Origin: JANMJD01 sp963847945
GTDB lineage: Bacteria; Actinomycetota; Acidimicrobiia; Acidimicrobiales; Ilumatobacteraceae
DNA: 64,000 nt
Direction of reading: 5' to 3'
NCBI GenBank assembly: GCA_963847945.1
Contig: CAWKBX010000009.1
Location: 434,001 to 498,000, forward strand
Part shown: positions 23,960-34,903 of the stretch, one piece after another
How the letters are laid out: every line of letters starts with the position of its first letter
How positions within the stretch are numbered: the first letter of the stretch is position 1
Notes under the pieces: generated by a model
What the model saw: only the letters and a program-made list of their open reading frames with translations
What the model was told of the DNA's origin: nothing
Database searches by the model: none
Position numbers and translations under genes: made by a program

Positions 23960-24889
23960 ATGCCGCTCAGTCCTGACGTTGAAATGTTGCTGCAAGGTAT
24001 GGCCGCGGCCGGCGCTCCGCCGATCTGGCAGTCGACCGTTGAGGAAGCCCACGCTGGTGGTCCGATGATCGCCGCGCTTGCCGGAGACTCGATCCCGGTC
24101 GGCTCGGTCGCCGACATCACGATCCCGGTCGGCGACACCTCGATCGGCGCCCGGGTGTACACCCCCGAGGGCGACGGTCCGCACCCGGTCGTGGTCTTCT
24201 TCCACGGTGGCGGCTGGGTGGTGTGCGACCTCGACACCCACGACAACCCGTGTCGGGCGATCTGCCGTGACGCCGCGGCCGTCGTCGTCTCGATCGACTA
24301 CCGCATGGGCCCGGAGTTCCGCTTCCCCACTGCCCCGAACGATTGCTACGCCGCTACCGAGTGGGTCGCCGCCAACGCCGCCTCACTCAACGGCGACGGG
24401 TCGCGCCTGGCAGTGTGTGGAGATTCGGCCGGCGGCAACCTGTCGGCCATCGTGAGCCAGATGGCCCGCGACAACGACGGCCCGGCGATCTTGTTCGCCG
24501 CGCTGATCTACCCGGCCACCGACATGACCGATCGCTCGGGTTCGATGATCGAGAACGGCGAGGGCTACTTCCTGGAGTTGAAGGGCATGGAGTGGTTCAT
24601 GGGCCACTACATCGATCAGGACCAGATGACCGACCCGCTGGCCTCGCCGCTACTCAACGCCAACTTGGCGAACCTGCCCCCGTGCTTCATCACCACCTGC
24701 GAGTTCGACCCGCTGCGCGACCAGGGTGAGGCATACGGCGAAGCCCTGCGGGTCAACGGCGGCACAGTCGAGATGAAGCGCTACGACGGCCTGATCCACG
24801 GCGCCGTGAACATGATGGGCGTTCTCGCCGGCGGTGCCGAGATGGTCACCGACGTCGCCTCACGCCTCAAGACCGCGCTGTACAGGTAG
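23960..24889 (+). CDS. Alpha/beta hydrolase of the hormone-sensitive-lipase (esterase) family
   Basis: A 309-aa esterase. ATG 23960 has GGAGG 8 nt upstream. It shows the HSL oxyanion motif VVVFFHGGGWVVCDLDTHDN, nucleophile elbow VCGDSAGGNLSA, Asp in TCEFDPLRDQGEAYGE and His in YDGLIHGAVNMMG, a complete triad. No signal peptide is present. Members hydrolyse short-chain acyl esters or lactones. Confidence 0.92.
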   Translation: MPLSPDVEMLLQGMAAAGAPPIWQSTVEEAHAGGPMIAALAGDSIPVGSVADITIPVGDTSIGARVYTPEGDGPHPVVVFFHGGGWVVCDLDTHDNPCRAICRDAAAVVVSIDYRMGPEFRFPTAPNDCYAATEWVAANAASLNGDGSRLAVCGDSAGGNLSAIVSQMARDNDGPAILFAALIYPATDMTDRSGSMIENGEGYFLELKGMEWFMGHYIDQDQMTDPLASPLLNANLANLPPCFITTCEFDPLRDQGEAYGEALRVNGGTVEMKRYDGLIHGAVNMMGVLAGGAEMVTDVASRLKTALYR

Positions 24890-24990
24890 TTCCCGAAGGC
24901 CACGAAGGTCAACGTCTTGACGGCGGATTCACCCAGTCATGGATCTGTGGACGTCGTTCCTCTCGGGAAACTTTCTTCGCTATGTATCTG

Positions 24991-25032
24991 GGGTTGACCT
25001 CGTCGACGTTGACCGGTCGACGAGGTCAACCC
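24991..25032. repeat. Long perfect palindrome (17-bp stem, 8-nt loop)
   Basis: GGGTTGACCTCGTCGAC pairs perfectly with GTCGACGAGGTCAACCC across the loop GTTGACCG. It begins 102 nt after the esterase stop and has no T-run after either arm, so it is not an obvious terminator. It could be a mobile palindromic element or a protein-binding dyad. Confidence 0.7.
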
Positions 25033-25059
25033 AACGATTGTCGCTACACGCAGGGAGCT

Positions 25060-25320
25060 CAGCTCACCCAGAGAATCGAAGACTGCGTGGTAGCCGTTCT
25101 TCGCCCGGTCGAGGTGTCCAAAGCGAAGGCGCGACAACGAGCAAAGTTGATGTATCGCCTGCGCTCCGGAGTCGTGCACGGAGACCCGACCTCGGTATCC
25201 GAACTCGCCGAAGCCGCGGCCAACGTTGTCGAGGTGGCGACGCTGTGCCTCCGCCACGTCCTGCTCAACCCGGCCCTCGCTTCAGCAACAAGAGATGGGA
25301 GAGCAGACAAATGGGCATTC
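25060..25320 (+). pseudogene. Remnant of a HEPN/ApeA-like protein
   Basis: One frame reads AQLTQRIEDCVVAVLRPVEV, then KLMYRLRSGVVHGDPTSVSE and AANVVEVATLCLRHVLL. The combination of a basic helix, YRLRSGVVHG (the Rx4-6H-like motif) and a following helix resembles the C-terminal part of HEPN-domain proteins of the ApeA type. No start codon or N-terminal domain precedes it, and the frame runs antisense into the toxin gene, so it looks like a decayed fragment. Confidence 0.35.
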
Positions 25321-25389
25321 AAGCGAGATCAGCGAGATGCCCATGCCCGTGTCATCTGGCCACTAACGCAGTCAAGGCGGGTTGCTGCG

Positions 25390-25827
25390 TCAGCACCGCC
25401 GCGTAACGATTCGCACAGCGCGCACGCAGTCGGCGAGCACGCGGATGTCGTCGGGATCTGAGGTGAGGATCACGCCACCGCCCTGTTGCGCCGCGACGGC
25501 GACGACATGAGCATCGACTATTCCGGCCGAACCCATCGATGCATCGGCGAGCAGCACTCCGACCTTCTTGGCCAGCTCGAACGTCGTCGGAATCACCTCA
25601 ATCGGTACGTCACCATGACTCGCGTGACGTGCGAGGAGCGACTCCACCGCACGCGTGAGCGGTGCGGTTCGGCAGACTTCGGCACACACGACGGCCGGGA
25701 CCAGGACGGGACGCTTGCGCTTCCACGTCGCCAGGAACAGTGCTCGGACCTCGTTGGACAGTCCGTCGAAGTCGTGTGCGATCAGGGAAAGTCCCTGCGA
25801 GTCAAGGACGAGCGCTGGGCCACTCAC
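25390..25827 (-). CDS. PIN-domain protein, VapC-like toxin
   Basis: A 145-aa PIN-domain putative ribonuclease. The acidic residues expected of the active site are in ALVLDSQGLSL, PAVVCAEVCR, GIVDAHVVAVA and LTSDPDDIRVL, in the right order and spacing. It overlaps the antitoxin gene by 4 nt (ATGA), the usual toxin-antitoxin layout. Its specific RNA target cannot be predicted. Confidence 0.85.
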   Translation of the reverse strand: MSGPALVLDSQGLSLIAHDFDGLSNEVRALFLATWKRKRPVLVPAVVCAEVCRTAPLTRAVESLLARHASHGDVPIEVIPTTFELAKKVGVLLADASMGSAGIVDAHVVAVAAQQGGGVILTSDPDDIRVLADCVRAVRIVTRRC

Positions 25828-26093
25828 GCAGCAATGCCAGGTCGGCTCAGGCCAGCGGCGCGGTCGAGTTCGTCGAACAGCGCATCCGCCTCGGCGATAG
25901 CCTCAGCCGGAATCGGGCCAAGTCGCTCCTCCCACTCATCGAGCAGTGACTTGAGAGCGCGCATCTGGTTCCGCAGCTTGAGCTGCTGGCGCAACGCATC
26001 GTTCACCATCGCGGACACATTGTCGGACGACGTCGATTGCAGATCGTCATAGAGATCGTCGTCAATCGTGATCGTCAGTTTCCGCTTGGCCAT
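25824..26093 (-). CDS. Ribbon-helix-helix antitoxin, VapB-like
   Basis: An 89-aa protein starting MAKRKLTITIDDDLYDDLQS, a ribbon-helix-helix DNA-binding N-terminus, followed by a charged, helical C-terminus that would bind the PIN toxin. I start at 26093, since the upstream codons are not RHH-like. Upstream on the same strand is a 25-codon ORF beginning MAKKRMTAHVDG, which may be a remnant of a related leader. The pair probably autoregulates. Confidence 0.8.
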   Translation of the reverse strand: MAKRKLTITIDDDLYDDLQSTSSDNVSAMVNDALRQQLKLRNQMRALKSLLDEWEERLGPIPAEAIAEADALFDELDRAAGLSRPGIAA

Positions 26094-26220
26094 ACGACAA
26101 TCATACGTATTCGAAACCGACCATTGCCAGCGCAATCGTCCACCCGTCGACATGAGCCGTCATCCGCTTCTTCGCCATCCCGCCACCATAACGATCCGTC
26201 GGACGGGTGACGGAGCGACT

Positions 26221-26990
26221 TCAGGTGCGGGAGAGGGACTTGCGGTTCTTGAACTTGGCCTTGCGGTAGTCGGCGTGCATCACGGCGATGAAGTCGATCG
26301 AGATCGACTTCGGGCAGGCCTCTTCGCATTCGCCGTGATTGGTGCACGACCCGAAGAACTCGTCCATCGTCTCCACCATGTTCTCGGCCCGCTTGAAGCG
26401 CTCGGCCTGGCCCTGGGGCAGCAGATTGAGATGCGAGACCTTTGCCGCGGTGAACAGGTTCGCTGCACCGTTGGGGCACGCGGCCACGCACGCGCCGCAG
26501 CCGATGCACTCGGCCACGTCCATCGCCGCGTCGGCGACGGGCTTGGGGATCGGGATCAGGTTGGCGTCGGGAGCCCCACCGGTCACGGCGGTGATGAACC
26601 CGCCCGACTCGATGATCCGGTCGAACGCCGAGCGGTCGACCATCAGGTCCTTGAGGATCGGGAAGGCCGACGCTCGCCACGGCTCGACGACGATCGTCTC
26701 GCCGCTGGTGAACTTGCGCATGTGCAACTGACACGTCGCCGTCGACTTCTGCGGGCCGTGCGCCTGGCCGTTGATCATCAACCCACACGTACCGCAAATG
26801 CCCTCGCGGCAGTCGGAGTCGAACGTCACCGGCTCTTCACCTTCGGAGATCAGCCGTTCGTTGAGCACGTCGAGCAACTCAAGGAACGAGGCTTCGTCGC
26901 TGATCGACTCGACCTGGAACGTGTCGAAATGGCCCGCATCGGCGGCGCCGTTCTGGCGCCAAATCTTCAAGGTGATGTTGTTCAGATGGC

Positions 26991-26994
<4 letters not shown>
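26221..26994 (-). CDS. sdhB: Succinate dehydrogenase iron-sulfur subunit
   Basis: SdhB carries electrons from the flavoprotein to the membrane cytochrome. Start GTG 26994 (VSHLNNITLKIWRQNG) overlaps the sdhA stop. The 257-aa product has the [2Fe-2S] ligands in DSDCREGICGTCGLMING plus TATCQLHM, and the C-terminal clusters in ECIGCGACVAACPNGA and CTNHGECEEACPKSIS. The domain arrangement fits the actinobacterial/Bacteroidetes-type Sdh with a single large cytochrome subunit. Confidence 0.97.
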
Positions 26995-28931
<1,937 letters not shown>

Positions 28932-29018
28932 GGTGTTCTCCGTTCTGCACGGGGCTGCGCCCCCGGACCCCGTCGTCGCCCGATTCGCTGGCGCTCGGTC
29001 GGTCGACATTCGCTGCGC

Positions 29019-29768
29019 TCATGACCCCACCACTCCGGCCAGCACGGCCACCGGGAACGAGACATTGCCCACCACTATTGCCGTGGCGATACCGGTGGCG
29101 AGCTGACGGCGCCACTTGTTGAACCGGGGATTCGCCCAGCCCATCGACTGGAACAGACTCCAGATGCCATGGAACAGGTGGATGCCCAAGGCAATGTTGG
29201 CGACGATGTACAGCAAGGCGACCGGCACCCGACTGAGGGAACGGTCGACGTTGGCGTACACGTCGCCGCGCACGAAGCCGTCGCCGTTGAGCTGGCCGCC
29301 GGTGAGATCGAGCAGATGCCAGATGATGAACAGCAGGACGATGACGCCCGAGTAGCGCATGGTGCGGCTGGCGAAGTTGGCCGCCACGTAGTCACGCGGC
29401 GACTGGTATTTCACCGGCCGGGCCTTGCGATTCAGCAGGGTCAACGAGTACGCGGCGTGCAGATGGAGCACGATCGCCCCGATCAGCATCAGCCGCAGTC
29501 CCCACAGTGCGTAGGTGCGTGGCACCAGCGGCACGAGCAGCTCACGCAGGAACTCGCCGTAGTGGTTGATCTCCTCGGCCCCCAAGTACATCTTGAGGTT
29601 GCCGATCATGTGACTGAGCACGAAGCCCAACCCGATGATGCCGGTGATCGCCATCACGTACTTCTTGCCGACCGCCGTGGAGTAGAGGTCGAGCAGGAAG
29701 GGCTTGCGTTTCTTGGCCTTCGTCGCAGACCCACTATCGGGGCCCCGTCGGGTGATCGTTTGCGCCAT
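29019..29768 (-). CDS. sdhC: Succinate dehydrogenase cytochrome b558 subunit
   Basis: A 249-aa membrane anchor with about five transmembrane helices, the single-subunit b558 type. Start ATG 29768 (MAQTITRRGPDSGSATKAKK). Candidate haem-ligand histidines lie in LGFVLSHMIGNLKMY, GAIVLHLHAAYS, LLFIIWHLLDLTGG and IHLFHGIWSLFQSMGW. It is first in the sdhCAB operon and passes electrons to menaquinone in related organisms. Confidence 0.93.
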   Translation of the reverse strand: MAQTITRRGPDSGSATKAKKRKPFLLDLYSTAVGKKYVMAITGIIGLGFVLSHMIGNLKMYLGAEEINHYGEFLRELLVPLVPRTYALWGLRLMLIGAIVLHLHAAYSLTLLNRKARPVKYQSPRDYVAANFASRTMRYSGVIVLLFIIWHLLDLTGGQLNGDGFVRGDVYANVDRSLSRVPVALLYIVANIALGIHLFHGIWSLFQSMGWANPRFNKWRRQLATGIATAIVVGNVSFPVAVLAGVVGS

Positions 29769-29921
29769 AGCCCGGACGCTAATACCACCTGCTCGCTCCA
29801 CGGAACTTCTTGGCCATATGGCATCGGGCACCCGGTCTCGCGGCTATCTTCGCGACGGCCGCGGACCCGCAGTAGCCTCCGGCAATATGGATGCCATCGA
29901 GCGACGCACGCACCTGCGGGC

Positions 29922-30260
29922 ATGACGAGATCCACAAGTTCCTCCACGAGCGCCACCCAAGCCGAGATCGGCACTTTCCCCGTCCTCGTTGTCGATTCGA
30001 TCCAGACGATCCGCGCCGATCGCAAGGTGATGGAATCGGTACGGTTCAACGGCGGGTTCCGCCTCGTCGGCATGACCCGGGTCGACCAGGCCGCCGGCGA
30101 ACCCGCCGGGACCGGGGCCGACCTGATGGTCGAGGTCATCAACCGATTGGCCGCCGAGTTCCCCGGAGACCCCCGGTACGCCGCCGATCTGGCAACCACC
30201 GGGCGTCGCCTGGCCGAGTTGCGCGCCGCCGTCGCCGAGCAGGGCAAATCCGGCGACTGA
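29922..30260 (+). CDS. Conserved-looking hypothetical protein
   Basis: A 112-aa protein starting MTRSTSSSTSATQAEIGTFP. The centre VLVVDSIQTIRADRKVMESV followed by RFNGGFRLVGMTRV looks like a folded alpha/beta domain, and the C-terminal half is helical and charged. No family is recognised. It is divergent from sdhC and 108 nt upstream of hppA. Confidence 0.6.
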   Translation: MTRSTSSSTSATQAEIGTFPVLVVDSIQTIRADRKVMESVRFNGGFRLVGMTRVDQAAGEPAGTGADLMVEVINRLAAEFPGDPRYAADLATTGRRLAELRAAVAEQGKSGD

Positions 30261-30368
30261 GTCGGTCGTTTCGTCGTGGCGGCTTGATCTTCCCTACACT
30301 CTCGCCGGTTCCATACCAGTTGCGCGTGCAAGTCGCCGCGCCGAGATACCTCCCGGGAGATACCACCG

Positions 30369-32678
30369 GTGCCAGCACTTCTAGCTTCTGAAGGCGGTTG
30401 GCAGGACTTCACGTTGAAGGGCGGCGAATGGGCCGTACTTCTGTTGTCCGGCCTTTCCGCACTCCTCGCCATCGCCGTCGGCTTTTACCTGATGAAGCAG
30501 GTTCTGGCCGCCGACGAGGGTACGCCGAAGATGAAAGAGATCGCCCTGGCGATCCAAGAGGGCGCCGCCGCCTACCTGCGTCGCCAGTTCCGCACGATCG
30601 CCGTGATCCTCATCCCGCTGGCGATCGTCGTGTTCGTCACCTCGGTGGCGATCGACAAGCCCGACGGTCGAGGCATCGCGATGAGCTTCGTCGCCTCAGG
30701 CCTCGCCCGCACGATCTGCTTCATCCTCGGATGTGTCGCCTCGGGCCTCACCGGCTACATCGGTATGACGCTCGCCACCCGTGGCAACGTCCGTACCGCG
30801 GCAGCCGCCAAGCTCAACTCGATGCCCAAGGCTCTTGATATCGCCTTCAAGACCGGCGGCGTTGCCGGCATGTTCACCGTCGGCCTGGGCTTGCTCGGTG
30901 CCACGGTGATCATCGCCGTCTTCCAGAACACGTCGTCGGCCATGCTCATCGGCTTCGGCTTCGGTGGTTCGTTGCTCGCCCTGTTCCTGCGGGTTGGCGG
31001 CGGCATCTTCACCAAGGCCGCCGACGTCGGTGCCGACCTGGTCGGCAAGGTCGAGGCCGGTATCCCCGAAGACGACCCCCGTAACCCGGCCACCATCGCC
31101 GACAACGTGGGCGACAACGTCGGCGACTGCGCCGGCATGGCCGCCGACCTGTTCGAGAGCTACGAGGTCACCCTGGTCGCCTCGATCATCCTCGGGGTGG
31201 CCGCCTTCAAGTCGATCGGGGCCAACCCGGCCCTCGGACTCGTCTTCCCGCTGGCCTGTCGGGCCATCGGCGTGGTTGCCTCGATCGCCGGCGTGTTCGC
31301 CGTGAAGGCCAAGGAGGGCGAGACCAACGCCCTCAAGCCGATCAACCGTGGCTTCCTCGTCGCCGGCATCATCACCGTCATCGGCACCCTGGTCCTGTCG
31401 CTGACCTATGTCGGCAACGAGTTCGACAACGCCGGTTGGCGTTGCTTCGGTGCCGTGCTCATCGGTCTGATCCTCGCCCAGGTGGTCAGCCGTCTCACCG
31501 AGTACTACACCGGTACCGAGTACGGCCCGGTGCAGGAAATTGCCGAGTCCGCCCGCACCGGCCCCGCCACCGTGGTGCTCTCGGGCACCTCGTCGGGCAT
31601 GGAGTCGTCGGTGTACGCCATTGTCTGCATCGCCATCGCCCTTGGCGCCACCCTCGCCATCGGCGGCGGCAACCTGCAGTTCTCGCTCTACCTCGTAGCC
31701 CTCGCCGGTATGGGCATGCTCGCCACCACCGGTGTCATCGTGTCGGAAGACACCTTCGGCCCGGTGTCCGACAACGCGGCGGGTATCGCCGAGATGTCGG
31801 GCGAGTTCCACGGCGAAGCCGAGCGGATCATGGTTTCGCTCGACGCCGTCGGCAACACCACCAAGGCCGTCACCAAGGGCTTCGCCATCGGCTCGGCGGT
31901 TATCGCTGCCGTCGCCCTGTTCGCCTCGTACATCGAGACGATCGGTGGCGAACTCCTACTGACCGACGAGGCTGGCAACCGGCTCGAGGGCTCGGCGCTG
32001 TTCAACGCCCCCGAGACCCAGATCAACGTCGCCGACGTGAAGACCTTCATCGGTCTGCTCATCGGTGGCTCGATCGCCTTCCTGTTCTCGGCCCTGGCCA
32101 TTCGCGCCGTCGGCCGTACCGCCGGCGTCGTGGTGCAGGAAGTCCGCAAGCAGTTCGCCGACGGCAAGATCATGTCGGGCGAGAAGAAGCCCGACTCCGG
32201 TGCCGTCATCGACATTTGCACCACCGCGTCGCTGCGTGAGTTGACCACGCCAGCTCTGCTCGCCGTACTCAGCCCGGTGATCATCGGCTTCGGCATCGAC
32301 TACAAGGCCCTCGGTGCCTTCTTGGCCGCGGTCATTCTCACCGGCCAGTTGATGGCGAACTACCTGTCGAATGCCGGTGGTGCGTGGGACAACGCCAAGA
32401 AGTACATCGAAGACGGGCATGAGGGAGGCAAGGGCTCCGACGCCCACAAGGCTGCCGTCATCGGCGACACCGTCGGCGACCCGTTCAAAGACACCGCCGG
32501 CCCGGCCCTCAACCCGCTGATCAAGGTGATGAACCTGGTCTCGCTGTTGATCCTCCCGGCGATCATCAAGCTGCGCGACGACGACGGTCCCCGGATCGCC
32601 ATCGCCGTCGTGGCCCTGGTCATCCTGATCGCTTCGCTCGCCTTCTCGGCTCGCAAGGCCCCGGCCCTCGACGCCTGA
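30369..32678 (+). CDS. hppA: K+-independent proton-translocating membrane pyrophosphatase
   Basis: H+-PPase couples pyrophosphate hydrolysis to proton export. The 769-aa product starts with GTG and has about 16 transmembrane helices. Catalytic acidic motifs are clear: GADLVGKVEAGIPEDDPRNP and DNVGDNVGDCAGMAADLFE near one third, DAVGNTTKAVTKGFAIGSAV in the middle and GDTVGDPFKDTAGPALNPLI near the end. Lys in GNTTKA (Ala in K+-dependent enzymes) indicates the K+-independent subclass. A terminator follows. It may scavenge PPi energy from biosynthesis. Confidence 0.97.
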   Translation: MPALLASEGGWQDFTLKGGEWAVLLLSGLSALLAIAVGFYLMKQVLAADEGTPKMKEIALAIQEGAAAYLRRQFRTIAVILIPLAIVVFVTSVAIDKPDGRGIAMSFVASGLARTICFILGCVASGLTGYIGMTLATRGNVRTAAAAKLNSMPKALDIAFKTGGVAGMFTVGLGLLGATVIIAVFQNTSSAMLIGFGFGGSLLALFLRVGGGIFTKAADVGADLVGKVEAGIPEDDPRNPATIADNVGDNVGDCAGMAADLFESYEVTLVASIILGVAAFKSIGANPALGLVFPLACRAIGVVASIAGVFAVKAKEGETNALKPINRGFLVAGIITVIGTLVLSLTYVGNEFDNAGWRCFGAVLIGLILAQVVSRLTEYYTGTEYGPVQEIAESARTGPATVVLSGTSSGMESSVYAIVCIAIALGATLAIGGGNLQFSLYLVALAGMGMLATTGVIVSEDTFGPVSDNAAGIAEMSGEFHGEAERIMVSLDAVGNTTKAVTKGFAIGSAVIAAVALFASYIETIGGELLLTDEAGNRLEGSALFNAPETQINVADVKTFIGLLIGGSIAFLFSALAIRAVGRTAGVVVQEVRKQFADGKIMSGEKKPDSGAVIDICTTASLRELTTPALLAVLSPVIIGFGIDYKALGAFLAAVILTGQLMANYLSNAGGAWDNAKKYIEDGHEGGKGSDAHKAAVIGDTVGDPFKDTAGPALNPLIKVMNLVSLLILPAIIKLRDDDGPRIAIAVVALVILIASLAFSARKAPALDA

Positions 32679-32694
32679 TCAGTTCCGATTCGCC

Positions 32695-32728
32695 AACGGG
32701 CGCGGCTCCTTCGGGGGCCGCGCCCGTT
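32695..32728 (+). terminator. Intrinsic terminator of hppA
   Basis: A 12-bp stem AACGGGCGCGGC/GCCGCGCCCGTT with a 10-nt loop starts 17 nt after the hppA stop and is followed by TTGCGTTT. Confidence 0.8.
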
Positions 32729-32772
32729 TGCGTTTGGCGCTCGTGGTTTCGCTGTCATCCGCGCCCTCGCCC

Positions 32773-32820
32773 GATCTGGGCGCGAAAGTCGTCACGGGTG
32801 ACGGTCAACGCGCCCAGATC
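32773..32820. repeat. 48-bp palindromic element, copy 1
   Basis: Arms GATCTGGGCGCG and CGCGCCCAGATC (12 bp) enclose a 24-nt centre that contains a smaller dyad GTCACGGGTGAC. Its reverse complement is 40/48 identical to copy 2 at 33751-33798, on the other side of the DUF559 gene. The right arm and part of the centre supply the last codons (IWAR) and TGA stop of that gene. Confidence 0.85.
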
Positions 32821-33707
32821 AGGGTGTCGCGGATCATCTCCGCGACCCAGCCCGGACGTTGATCAATCTGTCTCCACGTGAACCGGCGCACGACGTACCC
32901 AGCCCGACCGAGGATGGCGTCGCGCTCGCGGTCCCGCTCGAACTGATCACGCCGCACCCCGTGCCACACCCAGCCATCGCACTCGATGACCAGTCGGGTG
33001 CCTACCAGGTGGAAGTCGACCTCAAACCCCTCCAGCCGGGCATGAAACTCGGCCGCTGGCAGTCGGTGGATAGCAAGCAGTCGGGCCATCGCCGCCTCCA
33101 GCACGCTGTCGGGGCGGCTCGTACCCATCTGCCACGCCTCGAGCGCCGCTCGCATCGCGACCGTCCCATGACGGCCCTGGCGGCTGTGGCGTTCCAACGT
33201 CGCCTGAGCCACCGACGGCGAAAGCAGCCCGGCCACGACGAAGTGTTCCAGCGCCGCGCTCACCCGGGTGGGAGCAACAGCACCGAGGTCGACCAGCACT
33301 CGCAACGGGTTGGTCGTCGGAATGCCCGCCCGGGTCGACGGGCGCAGATCGGCCAGGTCACGGGGTCGATGGACGACAATCCCTGGAATCACCGGGCTGC
33401 GGCCGCGACGATCGTAGATGACATCGACAGGGTCATCAGCGGGAGTCTCGACTCCCCACAGGTAAGCCGACGAGCGATGGGACGCCAGCGCCCCGCCGCC
33501 GCTCGACAGGATCGGAGCCAGAATCCGGCTCTCGCGGGTGACCGGGCTAGAGGCGACGCGCCCGACGTTCGGCGCCACGGCGACCAGGTCTCCGCGGCTG
33601 ATCGCCCGACACCACCCGCTGGGAGACCACCCGGCGTGGATTGCGTGTTGACGGGTGACAAGGCCGTGGTGGATGGCGGCGAATCGGGCAATGGAGGCAA
33701 GATGCAC
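32805..33707 (-). CDS. AbiEi-like winged-helix / DUF559 endonuclease-domain protein
   Basis: A 300-aa protein. The N-terminus (FAAIHHGLVTRQHAIHAGWS, RAISRGDLVAVAPNVGRV) looks like the winged helix of AbiEi-type antitoxins. The C-terminal 90 residues are a DUF559 (Vsr-like, PD-(D/E)xK) domain: FEVDFHLVGTRLVIECDGWV, then REREAILGRAG-like spacing (ERDRERDAILGRAGYVVRRF) and TWRQI. Such proteins are common in actinobacteria and their role is unknown. The gene is enclosed by inverted palindromes at 32773-32820 and 33751-33798, the first of which overlaps its stop codon. Confidence 0.8.
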   Translation of the reverse strand: MHLASIARFAAIHHGLVTRQHAIHAGWSPSGWCRAISRGDLVAVAPNVGRVASSPVTRESRILAPILSSGGGALASHRSSAYLWGVETPADDPVDVIYDRRGRSPVIPGIVVHRPRDLADLRPSTRAGIPTTNPLRVLVDLGAVAPTRVSAALEHFVVAGLLSPSVAQATLERHSRQGRHGTVAMRAALEAWQMGTSRPDSVLEAAMARLLAIHRLPAAEFHARLEGFEVDFHLVGTRLVIECDGWVWHGVRRDQFERDRERDAILGRAGYVVRRFTWRQIDQRPGWVAEMIRDTLIWAR

Positions 33708-33750
33708 GCCCAGATGTGTGCAGATCCACCTCGAATCGGCAAGAAATCTC

Positions 33751-33798
33751 GATCTGGGCGCGCCAGTTGTCAGCCGTGACGAATTTCGCGCCCAGATC
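33751..33798. repeat. 48-bp palindromic element, copy 2 (inverted relative to copy 1)
   Basis: The arms GATCTGGGCGCG/CGCGCCCAGATC are identical to those of copy 1, and here the pairing extends three further base pairs outward (15 bp total). The centre differs from inverted copy 1 at 8 positions, six of them in one block. It lies 43 nt upstream of the DUF559 start. Confidence 0.85.
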
Positions 33799-33823
33799 GA
33801 GCCGGGCGGCGGACCCGGACGGG

Positions 33824-34844
33824 TCAGACGTACTTGCCGACCAGGTCGGGATGGTGGATGGCGGCGACGTCGGGGTGGGAGCGCAGGCGGAACTTGAGCC
33901 AGTTGTCGCCGTAGTTCGAAAAAATCGTGTCATCCGGGCGAGTGGACGTCCCACCGGTCGCCTCGGCGGCCAACGCGGCGGGCAGGTCGATCGCCTCGAA
34001 CGTGGCTTCCATGCACGGGTTGAAGAAGTAGGCGATCGAGATCCGCTCGCGGCCCGCCGAAGGGCTGACGACCCGGTGTTTGGTCGCCCGGATGTAACCA
34101 TCGGTGGCGATCTGCAGCATCTCACCGAAGTTGAAGATCAGACTCCCCCGGCTGCGGGACCGCGTCGATCAACTGGCCGTCGACCATCACCTGCAGCCCA
34201 CCGACGTCGTCTTGGAGGATGAACGTCAACAGCCCCGAGTCGTGATGCAGCCCAACGCCCTGACCCGTATCGACGCCCGACGTCTGGGCGGGGTAGCGGA
34301 TCACCTTGCACAGCGTCTCGGGCATCGGGGTCACGAAGGGCTCAAAGTGGTCAGCCGGCTGGCCGAGGGCGACGGCCAGGCCCCGCAGCATCGTGCGACC
34401 CAACTCTGCCATCTGCGCCATCCAGGTCGTGATCACGGGCTGCATCTCGGGCACACAGCCCGGCCATTGGTTCGGGCCCCGCACCCGCAGCCACGCCGGG
34501 TCACCGGGGCCAATCTCGATCGGGGTGTGCTCGGGCCCGATGTCGATCTCGTCGCGCCAGTCGCTGATGCCGTTGGTGTGCTCCATCCCCAGCCGGGTGT
34601 AGCCCCGGAAATGTGGGGTGAGGGTGTTCGAGATCGCCATCCGCTCGGTCTCCGACGAGGCGAAGAACCGTCGGGCGACATTCATGGCCTGCGCCTCCAA
34701 GCCGGCGTCGATGCCGTGATTGACCAGATAGCAGAATCCCGGACCGTGGGCGATCTTGCGCAACGAGTCGACGAACGCCGGATCCTCCTCGACGGCTCCG
34801 GCCAGGGTGGCGAGGTCGAGGGTGGGAATCGCGTGAGAGGTCAT
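33824..34844 (-). CDS. Isopenicillin-N-synthase-like 2-oxoglutarate/Fe(II) dioxygenase (single-base frameshift)
   Basis: A non-haem iron oxygenase of the IPNS/gibberellin-oxidase type. It starts at ATG 34844 (MTSHAIPTLDLATLAGAVEE); residues through GGLQVMVDGQLIDAVPQPG are in one frame and LIFNFGEMLQIATDGYIRAT onward in another. One surplus G in the GGGGG run near 34148 explains this, since removing it yields QPGSLIFNFGEML and a 339-aa protein. Iron ligands are VGLHHDSGLLT (HxD) and KHRVVSPSAG (distal His), with RISIAYFFNP as the 2-OG Arg motif. Probably a sequence error rather than a pseudogene. Confidence 0.82.
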
Positions 34845-34903
34845 CACCGAACCGTATCCCCGAGGCCGCGCTGGTCGCCGTGCCCCGCTAGTGTCTCCGA
34901 CTC

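Larger units (their letters stand above)
24890..25389. other. Accessory intergenic region with palindrome and gene remnant
   Basis: Five hundred bases with no intact gene. They contain a 17-bp perfect palindrome at 24991-25032 and a fragment resembling the end of a HEPN-type protein (about 25060-25320), both listed separately, next to the VapBC-like pair. Base composition is less G/C-rich than in the surrounding genes. Confidence 0.5.
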
